Assembly (NCBI GenBank): GCA_026018925.1
Contig: JAKSZU010000004.1
Coordinates: 112,007,489 to 112,071,488, forward strand
Direction of reading: 5' to 3'
DNA from: Tupaia tana
Lineage: Eukaryota > Chordata > Mammalia > Scandentia > Tupaiidae
Length of the DNA: 64,000 nucleotides
Shown: positions 22,601 through 30,200 of the stretch, in pieces
Layout: every line of letters begins with the position of its first letter
Numbering within the stretch: position 1 is the stretch's first letter
Notes under the pieces: model-generated
The model's input: only the letters and a program-made list of their open reading frames with translations
Databases searched by the model: none
Told to the model about the DNA's origin: nothing
Translations under genes and position numbers: made by a program

Positions 22601-24179
22601 GACCTTTCAGAATGTGTCTGTCAAGCTGCCCATCACACTCAACAAGTTTTTCCAGCCCACAGAAATGGCTTCTCAGGACTTCTTTCAGCGTTGGAAGCAG
22701 CTGAGCAGGTGAGAAGGCGGTCCTGCAGGAGGTGGAGGCCTGCCCGTTGGGTGGGGGTGGAGAGGGCGGGCAAGGGGTTGGGTGGGGGAGATCACTGGGT
22801 GGAGGGGTCTTTTGGTCTCCGGAGTGGCCCAGGACACCTGCCTTCACTGTTACTCCTCACAGCCCACAACAAGAAGTGCAGAACATTTTCAAAGCAAAGC
22901 ATCCGATGGACACAGAAATTACGAAAGCCAAGGTAAAGCCTGCGCAGAGACAGCCTTGGAGGCTGCGCCATGCCTGTGGCCCAGCACCGATGTCTCGCTT
23001 CTGTCTCTTTTGCACAGATTATTGGATTTGGCTCTGCACTCCTTGAGGAGGTTGATCCTAACCCTGCAAACTTTGTGGGAGCTGGCATCATACATACCAA
23101 AACCACGCAGATTGGATGCTTACTGCGCCTGGAGCCGAATCTGCAAGCCCAGGTCAGGCCTCTCAAGGAAACTGCCGAGTACACTTCAGTTTTCCTTTTT
23201 TATAGTGACATAATTATCCATAGTGAGATAACACAGATCTTAAGTGTAGTTTGATCAGTTTCAGTGGTGTGTGTAGTCATGTCGCCACCCCCCCATCAAT
23301 ACTTTCAACATTGCTGTCACCCCAGAAAGTGCCCTCGTGGCTCAGCCTCTTCCCAGGGCCACCGCGGGACGTGGTCCCCCAGGGAGCAGGCCCAGCCCTG
23401 TGCTGCTTTGCAGTGTTGTGATGGCTGCTTGACCTCCCTCCGTGCTGCTCGTGTTGGTGTCACCAGGCAGTGGTCCTTTTCTGGGTGTGTCACAGCTGGC
23501 CAGCTCTCCTACAGGTGGATACTGGTTTTCACATTCCTGGGCAGTACCTGGGAGTGTGGCTCCCAGCTCACAGGGCACGTACACCATTTTCTACTGAAGC
23601 TGCCAAAGTGCCTTCCAGAGTGGCCATCCCCACACGTGCCCACTAGCTGTGTGGGGTTCCAGCTGCTCTGTGTGCTGGTGGCAGTCACTGTTGCCAGAGG
23701 GTTTCTTTTTTTTAAGCCAGAGGACATGTGTGCATGCAGGAGGTGGATAGAAGCACCCTGACAAGGCCTGGTCCTGCAGCAACCCTCCCTCCTCCAGTTC
23801 TTCACAGCCTCAGGACCCTGGGCAGGCACCAGGCCTGCTTTCAAGCCACTGGGCTGGGGTTTAAACCTTGTCAGCCACGTGCGATCCAGCCTCCTCTGCA
23901 TGTGCTTAGCTGCTGGCCTCCAGGGCCAGTCCTGCTAGACTTGCCTGTGTTTGCTGCTCAGCCTCTGAAACAGTGGGCAGCTCCAGAGAAGGGCTGGGCA
24001 GGGGAGGGCTCGAGTGGCCCCTGGCTGTGGTCCGGGAGGCCCCAGCGGCTGTCTGCACGGGAGCCCTGGCCGGCCCGCTGAGCTGCTGTGTTCTGTTTCA
24101 GATGTACCGACTCACACTGCGAACGAGTAAAGAGACCGTTTCTCAGAGATTATGTGAATTGCTGTCGGAGCAGTTTTAA
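4432..24179 (+). CDS. AP2A2: AP-2 complex subunit alpha-2, C-terminal half (12 exons; 5' part outside window)
   Basis: Large alpha subunit of the AP-2 adaptor, which links clathrin, PIP2-rich plasma membrane and cargo during endocytosis. Coding exons seen: 4432-4614, 5176-5273, 6401-6632, 6713-6886, 14168-14331, 16776-16858, 19407-19496, 21179-21302, 22592-22708, 22863-22932, 23018-23152 and 24102-24179. They chain in phase to about 515 residues, matching roughly residue 425 to the end of the usual 939. The order is: end of the helical trunk, a Lys-rich stretch (LKKKKGPS), a Pro/Ser/Ala hinge with DLLGLG (clathrin-binding type), then the appendage (ear) domain ending in CELLSEQF. All introns are GT-AG except the one at 19497-21178, which is AT-AC. 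The DLLGLG hinge and VDVNGG segment favour alpha-2 over alpha-1; this paralogue choice rests on family knowledge. Confidence 0.97.
5176..5273 (+). CDS. AP2A2: AP2A2 coding exon (trunk)
   Basis: 98 nt, phase 0 to 2, between 'ctcacag' and 'gtgaga'. It encodes [18 protein letters not shown] through GDPRS, trunk helices of the adaptin fold. Confidence 0.96.
5336..5500. repeat. About 42-bp minisatellite, 4 copies
   Basis: Four imperfect copies of a roughly 42-bp unit containing 'gctggtccgggtagaagg' lie in the intron after the 5273 donor. Confidence 0.85.
5611..5881 (+). mobile_element. tRNA-derived SINE
   Basis: Starts 'gggaaccagcagttagtg'. Box A-like 'tagtgtaatgg' and a degraded box B are visible. 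The body includes 'cctggggggtgatttctcgc', followed by a TCTG-rich stretch and a poly-A tail. Confidence 0.85.
5893..6140 (+). mobile_element. tRNA-derived SINE
   Basis: Starts 'ggaccagcagatggcgta' with box A and box B remnants and ends in an A-rich tail. Flanks share C(C/A)AATACCAAA (about 5882-5892 and 6143-6153), a target-site duplication. Confidence 0.85.
6401..6632 (+). CDS. AP2A2: AP2A2 coding exon (trunk)
   Basis: 232 nt, phase 2 to 0. It encodes [18 protein letters not shown] through ASTDIL, the C-terminal part of the trunk. It is preceded by 'ccctgcctcag' and followed by 'gtgggt'. Confidence 0.96.
6713..6886 (+). CDS. AP2A2: AP2A2 coding exon (trunk end and hinge start)
   Basis: 174 nt, phase 0 to 0. 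It encodes [16 protein letters not shown], a Lys cluster LKKKKGPS, and the start of the flexible hinge ([14 protein letters not shown]). The donor is 'gtgggt'. Confidence 0.95.
9138..9374 (-). mobile_element. tRNA-derived SINE
   Basis: Minus-oriented copy bounded by the target-site duplication AACATTTTC (about 9124-9132 and 9375-9383). Confidence 0.8.
9545..11315. repeat. 47-bp GC-rich minisatellite, about 37 copies
   Basis: A 47-bp unit built around 'ttccccactgagtgggcgta' and 'gcgctctgtgtgg' repeats from 9545 to 11315; successive anchors at 9554, 9601 and 9648 are exactly 47 apart. Sub-types alternate (tagtgggcgc, tagggcgcgc; ggagccgcg, gggatcggcg). The stretch 10820-11240 contains truncated and rearranged units. 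Because 47 is not a multiple of 3 and the unit lacks minus-strand stops, all three minus frames stay open for more than 1 kb; these are not genes. Confidence 0.97.
12072..12562 (-). mobile_element. Nested pair of SINEs
   Basis: An outer minus-oriented SINE (12072-12184 and 12441-12562) is interrupted after its 'ctccaggat' motif by a second minus-oriented SINE (about 12185-12440). The outer copy resumes at 'ctttgggcatgcacgc'. Confidence 0.75.
13430..13475. repeat. (GT)n microsatellite
   Basis: Short imperfect run of GT/GC dinucleotides in the intron. Confidence 0.7.
13600..13760 (-). mobile_element. Older short SINE subfamily
   Basis: T/A-rich end, GAGAGAGA block, then a tRNA-like head in reverse ('ggactcgaaccatggttgg') ending in 'acctgctggcccc'. 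Confidence 0.7.
14168..14331 (+). CDS. AP2A2: AP2A2 coding exon (hinge)
   Basis: 164 nt, phase 0 to 2. It encodes the Pro/Ala/Ser hinge [17 protein letters not shown], a Gly/Ser stretch, LLVDVFSDS, and GSEDNFA leading into the ear. DLLGLG and the acidic phenylalanine motif resemble known clathrin and accessory-protein contacts of alpha-adaptin. Confidence 0.95.
14332..16775 (+). other. AP2A2: AP2A2 intron without recognisable elements
   Basis: 2.4-kb GT-AG intron of GC-rich unique sequence with no SINE of the local family. It ends in an uninterrupted C17 tract directly before the acceptor AG. Confidence 0.8.
16776..16858 (+). CDS. AP2A2: AP2A2 coding exon (ear domain)
   Basis: 83 nt, phase 2 to 1. 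It encodes [19 protein letters not shown] and KSEFRQNL, the first beta strands of the appendage domain. Confidence 0.95.
16904..17164 (+). mobile_element. Young tRNA-derived SINE with 19-bp target duplication
   Basis: Full-length near-consensus copy. Box A fits 'tagcgtaatgg' and box B is 'ggttcgtgtcc' (one change from ggttcgantcc). Flanks share AGAAATTATG(A/G)GCAATTTT at 16885-16903 and 17165-17183. It lies 46 nt after the AP2A2 exon end at 16858. Confidence 0.93.
17281..17770 (+). mobile_element. Nested SINE pair
   Basis: An older plus-oriented SINE (17281-17365 and 17616-17770) is split by a younger plus-oriented copy (about 17366-17612) with a good box B 'ggttcgagtct'. Flanks share AAAAAT(T/C)(G/A)CACTGG. 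Confidence 0.8.
19407..19496 (+). CDS. AP2A2: AP2A2 coding exon (ear domain), upstream of AT-AC intron
   Basis: 90 nt, phase 1 to 1. It encodes [18 protein letters not shown] through ALQS plus the first base of Asn. The acceptor is 'ttcttctag'. No GT donor exists that would keep the frame; the exon is followed by ATATCCTTG, a U12-type 5' splice site. Confidence 0.93.
19511..19787 (+). mobile_element. SINE inserted next to the U12 5' splice site
   Basis: Full-length plus-oriented copy with a box B match ('ggttcgagtcc') and a long A-rich tail. The target duplication ATCCTTGATTCC is at 19499-19510 and 19788-19799, so the insertion copied most of the U12 5' splice site. Confidence 0.93.
20369..20785 (+). 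mobile_element. Two adjacent SINEs
   Basis: A truncated tRNA-like head (20369-20460) is followed by a more complete copy (20461-20785) with box B 'gttcgagtcc', 'ggaggagaagggattgcgg' and a CT-rich tail. Confidence 0.75.
21179..21302 (+). CDS. AP2A2: AP2A2 coding exon (ear domain), downstream of AT-AC intron
   Basis: 124 nt, phase 1 to 2. It starts with AC completing Asn, then [19 protein letters not shown] through PVLNIQF. The donor is 'gtaaga'. Confidence 0.94.
21303..22591 (+). other. AP2A2: AP2A2 intron with one SINE
   Basis: 1.3-kb GT-AG intron. It contains the SINE at 21955-22212 and otherwise nothing recognisable. Confidence 0.8.
21955..22212 (-). mobile_element. tRNA-derived SINE
   Basis: Minus-oriented near-consensus copy. 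Flanks share CTTTTCTA(C/T)AGT(T/C)TTC, a target-site duplication. Confidence 0.88.
22592..22708 (+). CDS. AP2A2: AP2A2 coding exon (ear domain)
   Basis: 117 nt, phase 2 to 2. It encodes [19 protein letters not shown] through [10 protein letters not shown], including the FFQRW segment of the ear platform subdomain that contains the conserved tryptophan used for binding endocytic accessory proteins. Confidence 0.95.
22863..22932 (+). CDS. AP2A2: AP2A2 coding exon (ear platform)
   Basis: 70 nt, phase 2 to 0. It encodes [18 protein letters not shown] and ITKAK, after 'ctcacag' and before 'gtaaag'. Confidence 0.94.
23018..23152 (+). CDS. AP2A2: AP2A2 coding exon (ear platform)
   Basis: 135 nt, phase 0 to 0. 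It encodes [19 protein letters not shown] through [12 protein letters not shown]. The donor 'gtcagg' is weaker than the others. Confidence 0.95.
23153..24101 (+). other. AP2A2: Last AP2A2 intron
   Basis: 0.95-kb GT-AG intron ending 'ctgtttcag'. Degraded SINE-like sequence may lie near 23730-23920; otherwise unique. Confidence 0.75.
24102..24179 (+). CDS. AP2A2: AP2A2 terminal coding exon
   Basis: 78 nt including TAA at 24177-24179. It encodes [18 protein letters not shown] then ELLSEQF, the usual C-terminus of alpha-2 adaptin. Confidence 0.96.
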   Translation: MYRLTLRTSKETVSQRLCELLSEQF

Positions 24180-25950
24180 TCAACGAAGATGGAAGACAAG
24201 CTCGCGTGTTTGTCATTTCTCTTCGTCTCTCCCGTCTGTCTTCGCTACCACCCTGCAGTATACACCCCATGTCCGAATGCCCAGTCCCGGCACCCCCAGC
24301 CCTGCCGTCCAGACCCTGGCCCTCTCGGGTGTGGACGGGACACAGATACACAGTTGAGAAGAAAGCTGAGCCTGACTGCAGCAGGCCTGCCGAGTCAGAG
24401 GATGGCACGTGGACCCCGGGGTCAGTTTTTATAGAATCAAGACAGTCCTGTGGTTATATCTACAAATTAAAGGGAAATGAGCAGTCTGAATGGAAAAGGA
24501 GATTCTGTTGAGGTTTATTGAGGTGCCGCGGCTATGACTCCGGTCTGCATCCCCGGCTCCCTGAGAGCAGCAGCACGTTGGCCAGGCCACATCTCCGCTC
24601 TCTGGCTCTCCTGGGGACACCAGAAGCAGGGGCTTGCCTGGGACTGATTCCTGGCCCAGAGAGCGTGTCAGCCCTGGGCCCCCGGGAGGGTTTGCTGCAG
24701 CTCCAGTGGGGCAGGTTTTCTGAGGCAGGAATTTTAAATCTGGAAGTAAGAACATTGTACTTGGAACGACTATTGGCAGAACCACGTGTCCTGGTGAGAC
24801 TGAATTCTGTCCCTTCCTCTCAATATCGGTGTTCTTCAGGGGCCTTTGTCGTGTCGTTCTTGCTGTTTGAGACCTTGCATTTGTGGTTGGGTGCGGGGGT
24901 GTCTGGTGGCCCTGGCAGATTGTGCACCACTCCTGTTTGGGGCTCAAGTGAGTGTCGTCCCCGTGGTGCGCTCTGAGGACCTGGAGGCACGAGCGTAGAG
25001 TGACACTCTGGAAGGTGTGCTTCTCTCCCCCGCTGGGCTGTCACCTGGCAGTATAATTTTCTCCGTGCCCAGGTGTTACATGGGGGGTGCAGAGGAGGGA
25101 GTGCTCGGTATGTTCGGACAGGAAATGAGGAACACGGGGCGGGGGAAACGGCAGCCCCTGGACACGCTGGGTATACACTGGAGCCCTTGGTCTGCACGCC
25201 GTCCTGTCTTCGCCCAGACCATGTGTCTGGCACCTGCGGACAGGAGGGTGGAGCAGGGCTCAGAGGCCTTGGGAGCCAGGGCCCGGCACTCCGTCCTGTC
25301 CTGAGATGACGTGTGGGGTCAGCACGGACCCGGGTCGGGCAGGCTTGTCCTAATGCACACAGCTGTTGCTGGCACTTGAGGCAACTTAAGAAGAGCGAGC
25401 CCAGGAAGCACCTTCGGCGTCACTGCCTCACCAGAGCACTGATCCCGCCGCCTGCAGGAGGGCAGGCGGCTTCGCTCGGGCCCCTGCCGTCCGCTGCCTA
25501 GGGTGCTGGGTCTGGGAGCAGCTGCCAGGAATCTTGTCCTGCCCACCCCATGTGACCGCAGGGTTGTGCCGTGTGTGTCCCAGCGTGCTGGACATGGACC
25601 TGAGGGCGACCGTGTTGGAGGAGCGGTCCCGCTCCGGCCCTCCTGCTCTCTGGCTGTGGCCGTGGCTGCACCAGCGTGTCGTGGCACACACCGGACGTAG
25701 CCTGGGCTTGCACGGCAGGGCATGCCCTCACCTGCCGTGGGACGGTGCAGTGTGCGTATGGCCTCGTGGACCATGGGCCACCAGGCCCTGGCTCATGTGC
25801 CCTGTGTGGCTCGTGGTGACAGTTTCCTCAGTCACCACGTTCCCTTGCGCACAGAAAAGGCCTCACTGGCAGCGCTACTCCAGGGGAGGGAGGGGTTGTC
25901 AGTGCAGTGTGCTCCTTTCAAAGTACAATAAAGTGCTCCAGTGACCCACA
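24180..25950 (+). other. AP2A2: AP2A2 3' untranslated region
   Basis: Runs about 1.77 kb from the stop to the AATAAA at 25927. The end point is inferred from the signal; no transcript is available. Confidence 0.75.
25927..25932 (+). terminator. AP2A2: AP2A2 polyadenylation signal AATAAA
   Basis: Canonical AATAAA in 'tacaataaagtgctcc', with TG-rich sequence just downstream ('catgtgtgtgctctttg'). Confidence 0.8.
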
Positions 25951-26500
25951 TGTGTGTGCTCTTTGAGGGCAAGCGTGTCAACCTCGGTGTCAGGCTCGCA
26001 GCCCTGACCTGTGTGCTGTGGGATATGGGTGCCGAGGCCCCTGGAGTGTTGTCTGCCCCAACCTGTCCTTCAGCTTGCCATCACCTGGGGTCATGGGCAG
26101 GTGCTGAGACAAGGGCGCATCAGGACGTGCCGTGTCTTTTGCTCCACAAATTTGACTTGGGGTGTGTGGTCGAACCTTGGGGATACCTTCTGTAGGGACC
26201 CCTCAGCCTGGCCTCTGCAGTCCGTGTTGGTTCCATACCCAAAGCGTCCAAGAGCACACACAGGCCCAGGGGGCTCCTTCCCGAGGAGCCCCCCACTGAG
26301 CCGATCGCACACAGGACTGGGAAGGGTGGCTGCTGGGGAACAGTGGCTTCACCGTCGACTGTCCTGCGCCAGGGAGGAGCCTTGTGGGTGGGCCTCAGGC
26401 CAGAGGCCAGTCCCTTGCAGGCTGACACCCGCCTGGAGACACTGCCCATGCAGCACGGGGGTCAGAGAGACGACATAAAGAGCACGCCAGGGCCACCCTG
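25951..26500. other. Intergenic gap between convergent AP2A2 and MUC6
   Basis: About 0.55 kb between the two polyadenylation sites. No exon, SINE or other element is recognisable. Confidence 0.7.
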
Positions 26501-27070
26501 TGCCTTGACAGGAACTGGTTTATTCGGAAACTATGGGCAGGCAGCGGGCTCCTCGGACAAGTGTGCTGTGGTGGCGGGTGCTGACCTGGGCCCACCCCAG
26601 CTCCTTCCCCTCCCTGACTTTGGGAGCCCCCCTCTGTGTATCGGATGCTCAACTAGTCCCCGCCTCTCCCCAGGCACCCCGCTTGGAGCTGCCCTCCTTT
26701 CCCTGTCTGCTTCTGCAGTTGCATCTCCAGGGTCTTGTCCCCAGCAGGGCTGGCAGCAGCATTCCAAGGCTGGGAGGGTCTGTGGACTGACAGGTGCCAG
26801 CAGTGCCTGCCCTGTGCGCCTGGGAGGGTCAGCATGTCTACTACCCACCTGAGTCCCACCGTGCTTGGGCAGGGTTTGCCCAAGAGGATTTGCTCAGAGC
26901 CCTGCCTGGCGGCCCTGTCCTCACAGGTGCTCAGGTGGGCCACATCTGAGGGCCTTCCCAAGGCCATGCTTAGTGATCAGGAAAAGGGCCACTGGGCACA
27001 AGAAGCCCAGAGGAGGTGTCAGCGTGGTGCTTGTCCAGCCCATCAGGCTCAGGAGAGCAGGCCCCGCCCC
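26500..27070 (-). other. MUC6: MUC6 3' untranslated region
   Basis: GC-rich stretch between the TGA (27071-27073) and the polyadenylation signal. The precise cleavage site is inferred. Confidence 0.7.
26519..26524 (-). terminator. MUC6: MUC6 polyadenylation signal AATAAA
   Basis: Plus strand TTTATT is AATAAA on the minus strand, about 550 nt downstream of the MUC6 stop codon. Confidence 0.75.
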
Positions 27071-27248
27071 TCAGTCTCTGCAGCTCCAGGGGCGGCACGC
27101 ACAGCTGCGGAACACTTGCAGGGTGAGCTTGAGCTGCTGTCCTGGTGCATCGGGATCCGGACAGGGCAGCACCAGCTGCTGCTTGTAGGAGATGAGAGGG
27201 TGGCAGCAGCCACAGTGGTTGTCCACTTGCTGGGTGTCAATGTTGAAG
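27071..27248 (-). CDS. MUC6: MUC6 exon 35, cystine-knot C-terminus
   Basis: 178 nt including TGA. It begins SFNIDTQQVDNHCGCC and contains LVLPCPDPDAPG, LTLQVFRSCACR and the end PWSCRD. The CxCC and CxC cysteines are those of the CK dimerisation domain. Confidence 0.95.
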
Positions 27249-30200
27249 CTTCCAGGAAGCCAAGACAGAGAGCAGAGATTAGAGCTGCCGCCCAGGAGTG
27301 TGCCTGCCTCAAGTTCCCAGACAAGGCCCTAGGGAGCGTGCTCTTCTCTGCCCGCATCTCCCTGGCTCGCAGGTCCCTGGGTGCTGTGGTTACGAGGGAG
27401 GGTGGGCCAAGCCCCTGGGCAGCATGCATCTGGTCCCAGAGCACCTTGAGAACCAGTTCATGATGGGTTCGGGGCTTAGACCCAGCCTGGACTGAGGCCA
27501 GAACTCCCGCCATGGGCTCACCTGGCAGCAGAAGTGCAGGTGCCCTCGCAGCGGGTCATGGTCACATTTGCAGTGCACCCTCTGTACGTGATCTCCTCTT
27601 CCTGCTCCTGCACGCTGCACACACCTGGAAGCCAAGAGGCAGGCAGGGTGCGGCACGTGACCAAACAGGAAGCCCGGTAGACGGGCCCCACCCTGCCTCT
27701 GGGCACCACCCTTTGGCCAGGCTCCTCCTGCCCTCCCAGCCCCATAGGGCTCAGACCTCACAGCTGCGCAGGGACCAAAGCTCGCCAGACACCTGCTCGG
27801 TGTCTCTTGAAGGTCACCAACAGAGGATGCAGACATCAAGCCCTGGGCCTGGGCAAGCCACCCTTGGTCCCCAGCCTCTCCAACCCCCTTAGCCTAGACA
27901 CTGACCTACGGGCATAGGTGTCTCTGGCCTGCTGGATGTCGGACCTGCAAGGGGGTGGAGGAGAGCATGTTAATGTCTCCAGAGGGGGTAGAAGGCGTCA
28001 GGGGAACTCCCTGCACCCAGCCAGAAGCAGGGACATGGGGGCGTCCGGTTGGCATAGAGATGGGTGAGGACGACCGTGACACAGTGCTGAGGAGACACCT
28101 CAGCATGTGGGAGCAGAGGGCAGGCTGGACTGGTGCAGAGGTGTGGTGGCGTTAGACACTGCCGCTGTGGAGGCTGGGTGAGTTAAAATGTTGCTTGGCG
28201 AAGACCGGTTACCCTGCCTGCGTGCCCCTGCCCTGCCGGTGCCCAAGTTCACTCCTGCCACAGAGCAGGCAGGCACCTTCAGCTGGAGCTTTCTCCAGGA
28301 TGGGGTCAGATGGTTCATGCTGGGCCGTTGGGCCCCATGGTCCCCTGCTCCCTCCGCTCCCCAGCAGGCAACGTGCATGCAGGTAATCACAAAGAGAAAG
28401 TCGAGCAGAGAGCGCCAACTGGCAGGGACCACCTGTCCCCCAAGGAGAGGACATGGAGCCCGCAGCTGGGTTTACTAGGAGGTCTGCCTAGGACGCCCAC
28501 GGCATGTAGGGGGGCCCAGTGTCTTCAGGGAAGGGAGAGGTGCCCTGGAGCATAAGGGAAGCCCAGGCAGCTGCTGCAGCAGCGGCACTGTCCAAAGATG
28601 TGCTCCATCACCGGAAGCCTAGGGCTAGAGGGCAGTGGATCAGCCCAGGCCAGGGTGTGAGCAGGAGCCTCGAGGCCTGGGGCAGCATCCATAGGAGAAG
28701 CTGGGATCCCTGGTCTCTGACCCTAGCTCAGCCTCCAGCTCGTCGCCTGAGCAGAGGCACGTGCCCTTAGCAGGCTTCTGTTGCCCCCTGTGGTGAGTAG
28801 AGGACTAAGAAGCTGTAGATGGAGAGTGTGTGGGCATGTGCAACTGGAGCTCCAGGCCCTGCAGCTCCAACATCCGCTGAGCCCCCCAGGGGCTGGTGGA
28901 GAGCTGCAGGGGGTGGATGGCATTCCCAAGAGAGGTCAAGACTGAAGCAGGGACATGGTGGGTGGGGTGGGAGGACGGGACATGAGCTAGCCAAATGCAA
29001 TAAACAGTCAAGGGCCAAGGAAGGAAAGGGCTGACCCGGGGGAGGGAACTGGCCTGTTTGGCCAGACTGAGTTTGCATGGCGCAGGGGCCGGAGAGGTGT
29101 AGAGCAAGAAGCCTAAGGCAGATGCAGAGAGCTGGGGCAGCATGCTCATGTGAGGAGCCAAGCATGGGCAGGACTACATAGGATATGACATGGGGTGCTA
29201 CCCAGAGTGCAGGCAGTGGGCTGGGAGGGGGGTCACACACCAAGTGCTGTGCGGCATTACTTACCAGGTGAGCTGAGTGGAGATGTAATGAGGGAGGAGG
29301 CCGAGGGGGCCTCTGTGGAATAGGGTCCCAGGGTCGCAGCAGCGGAGCTTCCATGAGAAGTGACGGTCAAGAACACAGAGGTAGGTAGTTCTGTAGAACT
29401 GGGATGCCTCGTGGTGAGGTTGGTGGTAGGAGCACTGGGAGTGACTGTGACTCCCAAAGTGGTTGACACGAAGCCTGGTGTGTGGGCTTGGGTGGTGAGA
29501 GAAGTGAACTTGGAAGTGGTGGACTGAGATGAGAAGGCAGAGGAGGAGGGAGCACGGGCCGTGGTCCGGTGGGTGGACAGAGGGCCTAGGGTGCTGGTGG
29601 ATGCGGTGGAGATGTGCATCGTGGTCAAGGTGGACACAGAAGAGGGGAAGATGGAAGGTGAGATGGAGGCTTGAGAAGAGGTGGAGGAGGCTGGAAAAAG
29701 AGTCATGGGAGAAATAGACACAGGCTTAGATAGAGTCAAGTGTTCAGTCGAAAATGGAGTGTGGGAGATGGAGCTTAGTGTTGGGGTGGACTGTGGAGTA
29801 GAGAGGGTGGAAGGTGATGAGGGAGTAGGAAAAGATGACACAAAGGGAGAAGATTTAGAGGAGGACATTGGAGAAGAAAGAGAGGAGGTGGACCTGTCTG
29901 AGGTGGACAAGAAAGAAGTGGCAGAGGTCCAGGGCCACAGGGTGGAGGACTGTGGAATATTCGTTGAAGAAACAGAAGTGCTTAAAGGACTTTGTGGTGA
30001 GTGTAGAGAAGTAATAGAAGAGGAAAACTGACTGGTGCTGGAGCTTTGGAAAGGGGTGGAAGAAGGAAGCATTGAGGACATAGAGGTTCTGGCTGTGCTG
30101 AATGAGCTGTGGGCATGGCTGGTCCCCCTGGTGGTGGTGCTCAGAGGAGGGACTGAATGTGTGGGACCTGTACCTGGGACTGAGGTGGTTGGGAGAATGG

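Noticed and set aside
27909-27944. Donor 'gtaggt' for MUC6 exon 33
   Set aside because: It would end the exon in phase 0 and put the cystine-knot exons out of frame; the 'gtcagt' 4 nt further on keeps phase 1.
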